In this document: piece after piece, positions 25,400 to 32,888 of the stretch
Layout of the letters: each line of letters opens with the position of its first letter
Numbering within the stretch: position 1 is the stretch's first letter
NCBI GenBank assembly: GCA_045541455.1
Contig: JAZQJA010000046.1
Location: forward strand, 1 to 64,000
Length of the DNA: 64,000 nucleotides
Reading direction: 5' to 3'
Origin: RGIG9041 sp045541455
Lineage (GTDB): Bacteria; Bacillota; Clostridia; Oscillospirales; QAKW01
Notes under the pieces: generated by a model
Database searches by the model: none
Told to the model about the DNA's origin: nothing
What the model saw: only the letters and a program-made list of their open reading frames with translations
Position numbers and translations under genes: made by a program

Positions 25400-25752
25400 T
25401 TATTATTTTCCTTTGCTGTGTTAATTGAGGCAATAAGAATTCGTTTTATTTCCAAGCAATCGTCAAGTAAAGAATTACTCATCTTATCATCAATATATTC
25501 AGACATATAAAGTAATTTTATCCAATATTCCGTTTCGGCAGTTTCTTTTAGAGCTATGTGCATTTTAGAAATAAAATCAGCTTTACTTTGACCGTAATTC
25601 GCTTCATTTATATTTGCACCTATACTTGTACCACTACGAACAATTTGTTTTGAAATGACAGTCTCTTTTTTATTTTTAATTAAATGCTGATGTAATTTCA
25701 CAATTCTTGCTGCAAAAGCAATAGATTTATCTATAAGCAAATTTTCTTTCAT
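25396..25752 (-). CDS. Four-helix bundle protein (23S rRNA intervening-sequence type)
   Basis: This 118-aa, all-helical protein carries the family segment IVRSGTSIGANINEANYGQS and then FISKMHIALKETAETEYWIKLL. Relatives are encoded in 23S rRNA intervening sequences and next to diversity-generating retroelements; they are thought to form pentameric bundles binding nucleic acid. I start it at the ATG at 25752 with AAGGCGGTG upstream. It has its own promoter (TTGATT, 17 bases, TATAAT) and is coupled to the ASCH gene. Confidence 0.88.
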   Translation of the reverse strand: MKENLLIDKSIAFAARIVKLHQHLIKNKKETVISKQIVRSGTSIGANINEANYGQSKADFISKMHIALKETAETEYWIKLLYMSEYIDDKMSNSLLDDCLEIKRILIASINTAKENNK

Positions 25753-25774
25753 ATAATACACCGCCTTTTCACAT

Positions 25775-25803
25775 ATTATAGCAGAAACTTTATGTTAAAT
25801 CAA
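25775..25803 (-). promoter_or_regulatory. Promoter of the four-helix/ASCH pair
   Basis: On the minus strand TTGATT (25803-25798), a 17-base spacer and TATAAT (25780-25775) lie 23 bases before the start codon. Confidence 0.75.
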
Positions 25804-25903
25804 TTATTCATTATTCATCAGCGAAGCGTTTTCATCATTCAATATTCATTACGAAAATCCGTTTCAATGAATGATGAATAATGAAAAATGAATAGTGAAT
25901 AAT
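25803..25903. repeat. AT-rich ATTCATTATTCATC-type inverted repeat
   Basis: TTCATTATTCATCA (25807-25820) is perfectly complementary to 25872-25885. Further degenerate copies of the ATTCAT/ATGAAT motif fill the rest of the segment. It resembles the simple ATTCATTATTCATC-type intergenic repeats of clostridial genomes; no gene is present. Confidence 0.6.
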
Positions 25904-25905
25904 AC

Positions 25906-25949
25906 AAAACGAAAATCCTGCCGACAAGAATCGACAGGATTTTCGTTTT
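25906..25949 (-). terminator. tRNA-Ser terminator
   Basis: AAAACGAAAATCCTG pairs with CAGGATTTTCGTTTT around a loop with further pairing (CGA/TCG) and starts right at the CCA end of the tRNA. On the minus strand it ends in TTTTCGTTTT. Confidence 0.8.
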
Positions 25950-26039
25950 GGCGGAGAAAGAGGGATTTGAACCCTCGCGACGGTTACCCGCCCTACGCCC
26001 TTAGCAGGGGCGCCTCTTCGGCCTCTTGAGTATTTCTCC
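25949..26039 (-). tRNA. tRNA-Ser (anticodon GCT)
   Basis: This 91-base class II tRNA has acceptor strands GGAGAAA and TTTCTCC, discriminator G and an encoded CCA. The anticodon loop CTGCTAA closed by CGCCC/GGGCG gives anticodon GCT, which reads AGC/AGU. The variable arm is long, and the T-arm contains GGGTTCAAATCCC. Its last 22 bases are repeated at 24752-24773, marking it as a probable integration site. Confidence 0.96.
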
Positions 26040-26112
26040 ACAAGATGACGAAAATATTATTAGTCAACAACAGTTATTATAAACAAACCTTGCCATTTTG
26101 TCAATAGACTTT

Positions 26113-26868
26113 TTAAAAGCTTTTGCCGTATTTACGCTTAAAAAACTTTGCCATTAAAAAAGATACACCTTTTTTTAAAACATTGACCTTTTCGGTATAG
26201 ATAAACGGATATTCTACAAAAGAAATTTTGTTTGTATTTATATAAACATCTAGCAAAAGTTCTGATACCCTACCAAAAAAGCGAGCATGAAATGCATCGT
26301 ATTCAAGATTGACTGTCCTTTTTTCGAGTTCAAACAAAATATCAAACAGCCATTCACAGTACTTATCAAAGTTCGCACGCTTCATTATAAACATATTAAA
26401 CATATGAGCACTGCGGCGTGTATGCAACTTTTCAAGTTCCACACAGTATTCAGGGTACTTTTCTTTAATAATATCAAAAGTTATATCAAGAGGTTTTGCA
26501 TGTAATGTATTTACATAGTGAGAATAAAGATTTTCGATATAATAGTTACGCTTTTTGGGGAGCACAACATCGGTATTTTTCAACATTTCTATTACATCGT
26601 TTTTACCAAGAATCTTTTTACCTTTACCGAAAAGACGACGGTAATGGACAAGACCAATATAATCAGCATCAAGATTTTTCCAAGCCCAATATATACCCGT
26701 AAGTTCACAAAAGCTTGGGTTTTTTTCAGAAATGTTATCACCACTGTCATCACGCTGAAAACCGATAGACTCTTTACCGGCGGCACCCACATGAACAGGA
26801 AGATAAATGTCATCCTGAGGTACAGATGCTTTTTTATGTGTAGCAACAATTATTTTAATGTTATCCAC
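26113..26868 (-). CDS. DUF4422 glycosyltransferase, polysaccharide synthesis
   Basis: This 251-aa protein begins with KIIVATHKKASVPQDDIYLPVHVG and contains the SFCELTGIYWAWKN and YIGLVHYRRLF segments typical of DUF4422, seen in capsule and exopolysaccharide glycosyltransferases. It starts at a GTG that shares one base with the TAG of the sugar-phosphate transferase gene, so the two are coupled. I infer addition of the second or a later sugar to the undecaprenyl-linked unit on the cytoplasmic face; the sugar is unknown. Confidence 0.85.
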   Translation of the reverse strand: MDNIKIIVATHKKASVPQDDIYLPVHVGAAGKESIGFQRDDSGDNISEKNPSFCELTGIYWAWKNLDADYIGLVHYRRLFGKGKKILGKNDVIEMLKNTDVVLPKKRNYYIENLYSHYVNTLHAKPLDITFDIIKEKYPEYCVELEKLHTRRSAHMFNMFIMKRANFDKYCEWLFDILFELEKRTVNLEYDAFHARFFGRVSELLLDVYINTNKISFVEYPFIYTEKVNVLKKGVSFLMAKFFKRKYGKSF

Positions 26869-27623
26869 TAAACTGCACCTTCTCTTTTAAACACCTTTTT
26901 AAATGTCTTTAAAAATATAATAAAATCACGACGGTTACCGCAACGGCTGTAATATTCTTCATCAAGTTTTAGTCTGTCTTCAAATGTAAGATTTGACCTG
27001 CCTGCAACCTGCCATGGCCCTGTTATGCCCGGTTTTACTTTGATAATATATTTATAATATTCACCCATAGCCTCTTTCTCACTTACAAGATACGGGCGAG
27101 GGCCAACCAGGCTCATTTTACCTATAAGAACATCAACAAACTGGGGCCATTCGTCAAGAGACGTTTCACGTAAAAACGCACCGGTACGTGTTACACGAGG
27201 GTCGTTTTTGAGTTTTCTGTTAATTTCGAACTCTTTTGCTTCATCGGGATTTTTTTCAAGGTACTGTTTAAGAGCCTCATCGGCATTTTCAATCATACTA
27301 CGGAATTTATGAATACAAAATATTTTACCATCTTTTCCAATACGCTCTTGTTTATAAAATATAGGTCCGCGCTCATTATAGATAATACGAAGAATTATTA
27401 CAAACAGTGTTATAGGTACCAAAGCAACAGTGCCGAAAACGCCTGCTACAAAATCTATTAATCTTTTAACAAAACGGCTGTAGAGATTACGAAAAGTACG
27501 CTGTGCAATTTTATCTTCATGCTCACGGTTTTTTCTTCTAAACTCCTTAAGCTGTTCGTTATCCATATTTTTAATTTCTTCAAGAATTTCAATCTCATCA
27601 AGAGGTTGTTTCCTAAAATCCAA
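26868..27623 (-). CDS. Undecaprenyl-phosphate sugar phosphotransferase
   Basis: This 251-aa initiating enzyme puts the first sugar-1-phosphate on the lipid carrier for an envelope polysaccharide. After a basic N-terminus it has one membrane segment (about residues 50-80), then the PF02397 signatures GPIFYKQERIGKDGKIF, HKFRSM, LRETSLDEWPQF and KMSLVGPRPYL. It starts at TTG with GTAGGTG upstream. It lies between the LCP gene and the DUF4422 gene. The short length means it lacks the multi-helix N-terminal domain of WbaP. Confidence 0.92.
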   Translation of the reverse strand: MDFRKQPLDEIEILEEIKNMDNEQLKEFRRKNREHEDKIAQRTFRNLYSRFVKRLIDFVAGVFGTVALVPITLFVIILRIIYNERGPIFYKQERIGKDGKIFCIHKFRSMIENADEALKQYLEKNPDEAKEFEINRKLKNDPRVTRTGAFLRETSLDEWPQFVDVLIGKMSLVGPRPYLVSEKEAMGEYYKYIIKVKPGITGPWQVAGRSNLTFEDRLKLDEEYYSRCGNRRDFIIFLKTFKKVFKREGAV

Positions 27624-27644
27624 AATATTTCACCTACTTAGAAA

Positions 27645-28748
27645 TCATTTTGAAACAGAATTTTCTTCACTTGTTTCAAGAATAAAATTTTCGATTTTTT
27701 TAGCGGCGACATCTGTATCGTAAAGATAATACCAAACACCATCAACATATCCGCCATAATCAAGGTCAGATGTTGGAATACCCAGAGTTTCGAATTTGAG
27801 AGACCCCATATTCGATAATGCCCATGTACCAAGCGATAACAGTTGTGCATTTGAAAGGGATGTTGAACACTCGTCTAAAACAAGGCTGATAAGTTCAGGG
27901 TACTTAAGCGGATTTAAAGTTTTAACATCTTCATACATTGCCATAAGAACTTCGCGCTGACGTTCGCCGCGCATTACATCACCGCCGACATAACGAACCC
28001 TGCAATAAGCCACAGCCTGACCGCCGGAGAGATGCTGCATACCTGTTGTAGCAATAGGCTCACACTCAACACCGATATTTTGCATATAGGGTATATAGTT
28101 TTTATTAATAACTGCACGTTCTTGCTCATCAACATCTATATCGACACCGCCGAGATAATCAATTATTTTTGCAAGAGCCCAGAAATTTGCAGTAACATAA
28201 CTTGTAACATTAAGGTTAAATGCATTATTAATTGTTTTCAGTGCAAGTTTTGCACCGTCAACAATTTCACCGGTTTTATTCCAACCGTATGCAAATGCGT
28301 GGTTAAGCTTGTCCTCACCATACCCCTCGATAGGTACACGGGTATCACGAGCAATAGAGGTCATTTTTATCTTGGTATGTTTTTTATCGACAGTAATAAG
28401 CATAATTGAATCAGAACGGCTGATTTCAGACATATCCCTAGAGTCGATACCAAACAACATTATATTTATAATATCCTGATTGCCGTATACATCAATAGCA
28501 GTATCCGGCACATCAACCTCATGGCTGTCAATAACCTCCCTGTCTATCTTTCCAAGATAAACATTTGCTATAACCGTTAAAACAAGTGAACAAACTAAAA
28601 TACAACACAAAAAAGATGTAAAGAATAAAGCGAGCCATCTTTTAAGTGCACCATTTTTTTTATAAAAGCTTTTTTTGTAAAAATTATGCGTATTAATCCA
28701 GCTTTTAAAACCTTTAAAACACGCCTGAAGCTTTGTTGAAAGTGACAT
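27645..28748 (-). CDS. LytR-CpsA-Psr (LCP) family ligase
   Basis: This 367-aa membrane-anchored enzyme attaches undecaprenyl-linked glycopolymers to peptidoglycan. A basic cytoplasmic N-terminus and one membrane helix near residues 40-65 are followed by the LCP domain. Its catalytic Arg/Asp segments are visible in GIDSRDMSEISRSDSIML, ARDTRVPIEGYGEDKLNHA and GQAVAYCRVRYVGGD. I start it at 28748 with GAGGAA upstream. It heads the operon with the sugar-phosphate transferase and DUF4422 genes, so the three form a small envelope polysaccharide unit. Confidence 0.93.
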   Translation of the reverse strand: MSLSTKLQACFKGFKSWINTHNFYKKSFYKKNGALKRWLALFFTSFLCCILVCSLVLTVIANVYLGKIDREVIDSHEVDVPDTAIDVYGNQDIINIMLFGIDSRDMSEISRSDSIMLITVDKKHTKIKMTSIARDTRVPIEGYGEDKLNHAFAYGWNKTGEIVDGAKLALKTINNAFNLNVTSYVTANFWALAKIIDYLGGVDIDVDEQERAVINKNYIPYMQNIGVECEPIATTGMQHLSGGQAVAYCRVRYVGGDVMRGERQREVLMAMYEDVKTLNPLKYPELISLVLDECSTSLSNAQLLSLGTWALSNMGSLKFETLGIPTSDLDYGGYVDGVWYYLYDTDVAAKKIENFILETSEENSVSK

Positions 28749-28782
28749 TTTGTTTCCTCTTAATATATTTATTGTCAGCCCA

Positions 28783-28811
28783 ATTATAACGCAGATACCA
28801 TTTAAAGTCAA
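28783..28811 (-). promoter_or_regulatory. Promoter of the LCP operon
   Basis: On the minus strand TTGACT (28811-28806), 17 bases and TATAAT (28788-28783) lie 34 bases before the LCP start. Confidence 0.8.
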
Positions 28812-28823
28812 TAGACTTATGCC

Positions 28824-28858
28824 ATTAAAGGTGCACGCTCTAAGCGTGCACCTTTAAT
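28824..28858 (-). terminator. Strong stem-loop after the small-gene cassette
   Basis: ATTAAAGGTGCACGCT pairs perfectly with AGCGTGCACCTTTAAT around a 3-base loop. It follows the last small gene; the T-run on the minus strand is weak, but the stem is long. Confidence 0.7.
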
Positions 28859-28868
28859 ATAGATTTTT

Positions 28869-29102
28869 TTAAGATATCAATACATATACAAGTGCAAGTA
28901 CAAGCGGTATATCTGCTTTACCTTTATCGCTTAACAACAATATAATTATACCCAAAATTAACAGGTCATCAGGGGGCAAAGAAAAAGTTAACCCGCTTCG
29001 CGTTTTTTTAACATCAACCGCAGAAGCTTCAACATCAATATCAGGGGGCGGCAAAACTTCACCTTTATGCTTTACTGCATAAAGCTGACCGTCACTTTTC
29101 AA
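28869..29102 (-). CDS. Small membrane protein of unknown function
   Basis: This 77-aa protein is read from a TTG at 29102 preceded by GGGAGGTGG. The N-terminal half is soluble and includes EVLPPPDIDVEASAVDV; the C-terminal half has two short hydrophobic segments (DLLILGIIILLLSDKG and PLVLALVYVL). It overlaps the end of the previous gene by eleven bases, which indicates a true co-translated gene. I do not recognise the family. It is the last member of a three-gene set. Confidence 0.6.
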   Translation of the reverse strand: MKSDGQLYAVKHKGEVLPPPDIDVEASAVDVKKTRSGLTFSLPPDDLLILGIIILLLSDKGKADIPLVLALVYVLIS

Positions 29103-29430
29103 AATCGCCACCTCCCTCTTTAAACATATCAACCAACCATAACATACGTAAGATTTCTATCGCCTCATCTACACGCCGTCGGCGGTGGTGAGATATGTAG
29201 GGTTTTAAATCACAGAGCAACCGAGTGCGGTCATCATTTTGTTTGCCGTTCATTTTTTGCATAGCGCTGGTTATTTTTAACATCATTTTAGGGTCGATGT
29301 TGAATTTGCTCAGTTCGTCTTGTTCTGCTTTTGGCGGGGGAGGTTTTTCTTCCCCGACAAGTGAGCGCAATTTACTTACAGTAGAAGGGTCATCTAAAAG
29401 CCCTTTTATCATACTCTCAAGGTCTGACAC
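29092..29430 (-). CDS. Small conserved-looking helical protein
   Basis: This 112-aa soluble, charged protein is predicted mostly helical, with a PPPPK linker near residue 32. Its basic C-terminal segment RTRLLCDLKPYISHHRRRR is followed by an amphipathic helix (VDEAIEILRMLWLVDMF). I do not recognise it. It lies between two other small genes in the same direction, eight bases after the upstream stop, and overlaps the next gene. A role in sporulation or the envelope is possible but unsupported. Confidence 0.6.
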   Translation of the reverse strand: MSDLESMIKGLLDDPSTVSKLRSLVGEEKPPPPKAEQDELSKFNIDPKMMLKITSAMQKMNGKQNDDRTRLLCDLKPYISHHRRRRVDEAIEILRMLWLVDMFKEGGGDFEK

Positions 29431-29438
29431 GGTATTTA

Positions 29439-29714
29439 TTACCCCAAAATCTCATTGATCTTTGCTTTTACATCGGGCTTATCAATAAATTTAAGCAAAT
29501 CCTCTTTACTACTTGCATTTGACAAAAGTTTATTAATATCGACATTTTCAAGGTGGCTTTCAAGTTCGGCTTTTCCACTTTTTGCAGTTACCATTTTTTT
29601 AAGTTTTTTCTTTTGCGAATCGCTAAGAGCACTATCAAGAGTGTCAAGCAATTCGTTTTTTTTATTTTTATCCATAGCCTTAATTTCATTCATAAGTTTT
29701 TCAAAATTATCCAT
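29439..29714 (-). CDS. Small charged helical protein of unknown function
   Basis: This 91-aa protein is rich in Lys, Glu, Asp and Asn, with repeated helix segments (LMNEIKAMDKNKKNELLDTL, then SDSQKKKLKKMVTAKSGKA). There is no membrane segment or known motif. It starts at an ATG following AAAGGCGTGA. It is the first gene of the three-gene set and is divergent from the YfcE-like gene. Confidence 0.6.
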   Translation of the reverse strand: MDNFEKLMNEIKAMDKNKKNELLDTLDSALSDSQKKKLKKMVTAKSGKAELESHLENVDINKLLSNASSKEDLLKFIDKPDVKAKINEILG

Positions 29715-29771
29715 AATATCACGCCTTTCTTTATATTTTATGTAAAGCCTTTAAATTGGATACCATTTTTC

Positions 29772-29800
29772 TTGACGGCTGAAAGGAAAAATATTATAAT
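29772..29800 (+). promoter_or_regulatory. Promoter of the yfcE-mrnC-yitT-rsm operon
   Basis: TTGACG (29772-29777), 17 bases and TATAAT (29795-29800) are followed by AAGGGTGG and the GTG start at 29829. Confidence 0.8.
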
Positions 29801-29828
29801 TAAATAATTAAATAAAGGGTGGTTAGAA

Positions 29829-30293
29829 GTGAAAATTCTTGTTTTGTCCGATTCGCACGGAAATGTCGGACTTATGCGCGACTTGTTTAGTTTAGATAAT
29901 TACAGGGCTGTTATATTTTTAGGCGATGTTGTAAGAGATGCCGACCAGTTAGCAAGATATACAGGTGCAGTTCCTGTTTACAAAGTGCGCGGCAACTGTG
30001 ATTTTTTCGGGTGCACGGCTTATGAAACACAGTTTATTGAAATTGAGGGTAAGAAAATTTTTATGGCACACGGTCACACTTACTCTGTCAAAGGCGGAAT
30101 TGGTGCTTTTACTACCGCGGCACGTAAAATCGGGGCTGATATTGCGCTGTTTGGACACACTCATATACAGTACTATAACTTAAGTGATGGAATGCATATT
30201 CTAAATCCCGGTGCAATTGCAAACGGAAAATATGCCGAGATAACAATACAAAACAACAATACTTCAATAGAATTGAGAAACATTAATGACTAA
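29829..30293 (+). CDS. YfcE/MJ0936-type metallophosphoesterase
   Basis: This 154-aa protein has the two-metal phosphoesterase motifs in order: LSDSHGN (residues 6-12), FLGDVVRDAD, VRGNCD, AHGHTY and FGHTHIQ, ending with LNPGAI. Relatives are Mn2+-dependent phosphodiesterases with broad activity in vitro and unclear substrates. It starts with GTG. The end overlaps the mrnC start by eight bases. Confidence 0.93.
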   Translation: MKILVLSDSHGNVGLMRDLFSLDNYRAVIFLGDVVRDADQLARYTGAVPVYKVRGNCDFFGCTAYETQFIEIEGKKIFMAHGHTYSVKGGIGAFTTAARKIGADIALFGHTHIQYYNLSDGMHILNPGAIANGKYAEITIQNNNTSIELRNIND

Positions 30294-30663
30294 AGATGAA
30301 ATTATAAGACAATACAATTCACTTGCTTTGGCATATATAGGCGATGCCGCCTACGAACTTGCAGTGCGAGAGCACATACTGAAAAACGGAATTACGGTAA
30401 ATGGTGAAATGCACCGTGCTGCAAAGCGATTTGTAAGTGCCGCAGCACAAACAGAAATGTTAAAAAAACTTACCGATGTACTTACCGAAGACGAGGCGTC
30501 TGTTGTACGGCGTGGCAGAAACGCTAAGTCACATTCGCACCCAAAAAATGCTGATTTGTCTGACTATCACAATGCAACTGGATTTGAAGCTCTTTGGGGA
30601 TACTTATATCTTTCGGGTGACACGCAAAGAATGAATGAGCTTTTTGAAATAATTGTAAAATAG
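30286..30663 (+). CDS. mrnC: Mini-ribonuclease III
   Basis: This 125-aa RNase III-like enzyme lacks a double-stranded RNA binding domain and matures 23S rRNA in Firmicutes. The catalytic helix is visible in LALAYIGDAAYELAVREHI near residue 13. VVRRGRNAKSHSHPKNAD and NATGFEALWGYLYL are characteristic of the family. It overlaps the phosphoesterase gene by eight bases. Its operon also holds an rRNA methyltransferase, which fits ribosome maturation. Confidence 0.95.
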   Translation: MTKDEIIRQYNSLALAYIGDAAYELAVREHILKNGITVNGEMHRAAKRFVSAAAQTEMLKKLTDVLTEDEASVVRRGRNAKSHSHPKNADLSDYHNATGFEALWGYLYLSGDTQRMNELFEIIVK

Positions 30664-30694
30664 TTGTAAAAACTAAATTACGGGAGTGATTTAG

Positions 30695-31555
30695 TTGAAA
30701 AGTTTTTTAAAAGACACACTAATGCTGATTGCCGGTGGTACACTGTTTGCTACGGGACTGTGCGTGTTTGCGGCACCTTCAAAAATACTTACAGGCGGCG
30801 CTTCTGGAATTGCAATTATTTTAAACAGTCTTTTTGATATACCTTTAGGGATCGGCATACTGCTTGTAAACATTCCCCTGATTACCGTTGCCTTTTTTGT
30901 ATGTGGCAAACGCTATACTTTTAAAATACTTTATGCCACCATTGTTTTTTCAACAGTAATTGACGTTTTTGAAGTTTTAGTGTCTACACGATACAATTCA
31001 AACCCTTTGCTTTGTGCAATTTACGGCGGAATACTTACAGGACTTGGAATGTATACAGTGATGTCGCGCTCACTTGTAACAGGCGGAAGCGACCTTTTGG
31101 CACTTATTATTGGCAGACTTAATCCCAAACAATCAATAACTATGCTGATTTTAATAATAGACGGCATTATTATAGCTTTAGGCGCTATTGTTTACAAAAG
31201 TCTTGAAACCGCGCTTTATTCAATGACACTGATTATCATTTTTACGCTTGTACTTGATAATTTCCTTCGTGGAAGAAGCAGAGGTAATATGTACTTTATT
31301 TTTTCTAAAAAAACAGATGCCATTAAAGATTGCATAAGTAAATTGGGCAGAGGTTTTAGCGTAAGTGAAATTTACGGCGGATATACAGGTGAAAAAAGCA
31401 AAATGATTATCTGTGCGGTTTCTAACGGACAATCGGCGCTTTTACGCAGCGCTGTATTTGAGGCTGACAATCAGGCTTTTGTAATAATAGCAGCAGCAGA
31501 CAGTGTTTACGGAAACGGATTTATCACACCAAAAAAAGAGGATATATTTAAATGA
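30695..31555 (+). CDS. YitT family membrane protein
   Basis: This 286-aa protein has five to six N-terminal membrane helices (LMLIAGGTLFATGLCVFAAP, GGASGIAIILN, RSLVTGGSDLLALII) and a C-terminal soluble DUF2179 domain of about 80 residues (RGNMYFIFSK to DSVYGNGF). Function is unknown in general. It starts at TTG with GGGAGTG upstream. It overlaps the following methyltransferase gene (ATGA). Confidence 0.9.
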   Translation: MKSFLKDTLMLIAGGTLFATGLCVFAAPSKILTGGASGIAIILNSLFDIPLGIGILLVNIPLITVAFFVCGKRYTFKILYATIVFSTVIDVFEVLVSTRYNSNPLLCAIYGGILTGLGMYTVMSRSLVTGGSDLLALIIGRLNPKQSITMLILIIDGIIIALGAIVYKSLETALYSMTLIIIFTLVLDNFLRGRSRGNMYFIFSKKTDAIKDCISKLGRGFSVSEIYGGYTGEKSKMIICAVSNGQSALLRSAVFEADNQAFVIIAAADSVYGNGFITPKKEDIFK

Positions 31556-32835
31556 TTGAGTATTTAAAAAACATAGTTGATTTGTCCGAATATGTGGGTA
31601 CTGACGCTTTTTGCGGCGTTAGAGTAAATCCATTAAAGCTTACAAAAGAAAAGTTTGAAAAACACGCATCTATCGATTTATCGCCCTGTGATTTTTTTAA
31701 GTACGGTTACTACGTAAAGGGCGATATATCGGGAAATCACCCTTTACACATAGGCGGCGGGTGTTACATACAAGAACCAAGCGCTATGAGTGCCGTCACA
31801 GCGCTTGATATACAAAAAGATGATATTGTTTTAGATGCATGTGCAGCGCCGGGTTCTAAAGCTACAGCAATTGCACCTATGTGCAAAATACTTGTAGCAA
31901 ATGAATTTAGCAAAAGCAGAGTGCAAGCACTTATAGGCAATATTGAACGGCTTGGAATTTCAAATGCGCTTGTATTAAATTCTGACACTGACGCGCTTGC
32001 CTGCGCTTTTGAAGGGTATTTTGACAAAGTACTTGTTGATAGTCCATGCTCAGGCGAAGGTATGTTCAGAAAACACCCATCGGTGATTGAAAACTGGACA
32101 CCGCAGCTCGTTGATATGTGTGCCAAACGGTCGGCACAGGTTTTGGACAACGCTGCAAAGACATTAAAAGCCGGCGGGCGATTAGTTTACAGCACCTGCA
32201 CTTATAACCTTGAAGAAAACGAAAAAGTTATACTCTCATTTTTACAAAACCACCCCGATTTTGAAATAGTTGACACGGGGCTTGAATTTGGCAAAAGCGG
32301 ATTTTTAGGGCTTACAAAAGCACGAAGAATTTTTATAGAAGACGGCGGAGAAGGACATTTTGTATGTGCCCTAAAGCGTACCGGTTCGGTTTTTACAAAA
32401 AATGTAAAGGCTTTTAAATTAAAAAACAATTTTAACTTTTTAGAAAAAATTGTCGACATCCCACCAATATTTTTAGGAGAGCAAAACAACTTTGGCGTGC
32501 TTGATTTTCAAGGCTGTAAATACGCCGTACCGGACATAATGCCAAATCCGCAAGGAGTTAGAATTATGCGCGCGGGAGTGAAACTGGGAACAGAGCAAAA
32601 AAATGTTTTCAAACCGGAACATCATCTGTTTATGGCGGCAAATCCACAATGCATTTTAAACAAAATTGAAGTTGACAAAGACGGATTTGACAAATTTATG
32701 CGCGGTGATATTTTACAGTGTAACAGTGAAATGAAAGGATTTTGCGCCATTATGTTTTACGGACTCGTTATAGGGTTTGGCAAAGCGTCCGGCGGGGTGT
32801 GCAAAAACCATTTACCGCAGGGGTTAAGGATATAA
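31552..32835 (+). CDS. 16S rRNA (cytosine-C5) methyltransferase, RsmF/RsmB type
   Basis: This 427-aa SAM-dependent enzyme shows the SAM loop LDACAAPGSKAT, the catalytic-cysteine motifs VDSPCSGEGMF and YSTCTYNLEENE, and a C-terminal RNA-binding extension of about 150 residues. The N-terminal NusB-like domain of RsmB is missing, so it is closer to RsmF/YebU-type proteins. It is the last gene of the operon with mrnC. Confidence 0.9.
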   Translation: MIEYLKNIVDLSEYVGTDAFCGVRVNPLKLTKEKFEKHASIDLSPCDFFKYGYYVKGDISGNHPLHIGGGCYIQEPSAMSAVTALDIQKDDIVLDACAAPGSKATAIAPMCKILVANEFSKSRVQALIGNIERLGISNALVLNSDTDALACAFEGYFDKVLVDSPCSGEGMFRKHPSVIENWTPQLVDMCAKRSAQVLDNAAKTLKAGGRLVYSTCTYNLEENEKVILSFLQNHPDFEIVDTGLEFGKSGFLGLTKARRIFIEDGGEGHFVCALKRTGSVFTKNVKAFKLKNNFNFLEKIVDIPPIFLGEQNNFGVLDFQGCKYAVPDIMPNPQGVRIMRAGVKLGTEQKNVFKPEHHLFMAANPQCILNKIEVDKDGFDKFMRGDILQCNSEMKGFCAIMFYGLVIGFGKASGGVCKNHLPQGLRI

Positions 32836-32841
32836 CTTCCA

Positions 32842-32870
32842 TTGATTTGAACTTATTATAATGGTATACT
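32842..32870 (+). promoter_or_regulatory. Promoter of the SLH protein gene
   Basis: TTGATT (32842-32847), 17 bases and TATACT (32865-32870) are followed by GGGGTGATTAGG and the ATG at 32889. Confidence 0.75.
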
Positions 32871-32888
32871 TTTTTGGGGTGATTAGGA

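Noticed and set aside
25835..26041. 68-aa minus-strand frame reading through tRNA-Ser
   Set aside because: It is translation of the tRNA gene, its terminator and the ATTCAT repeat.
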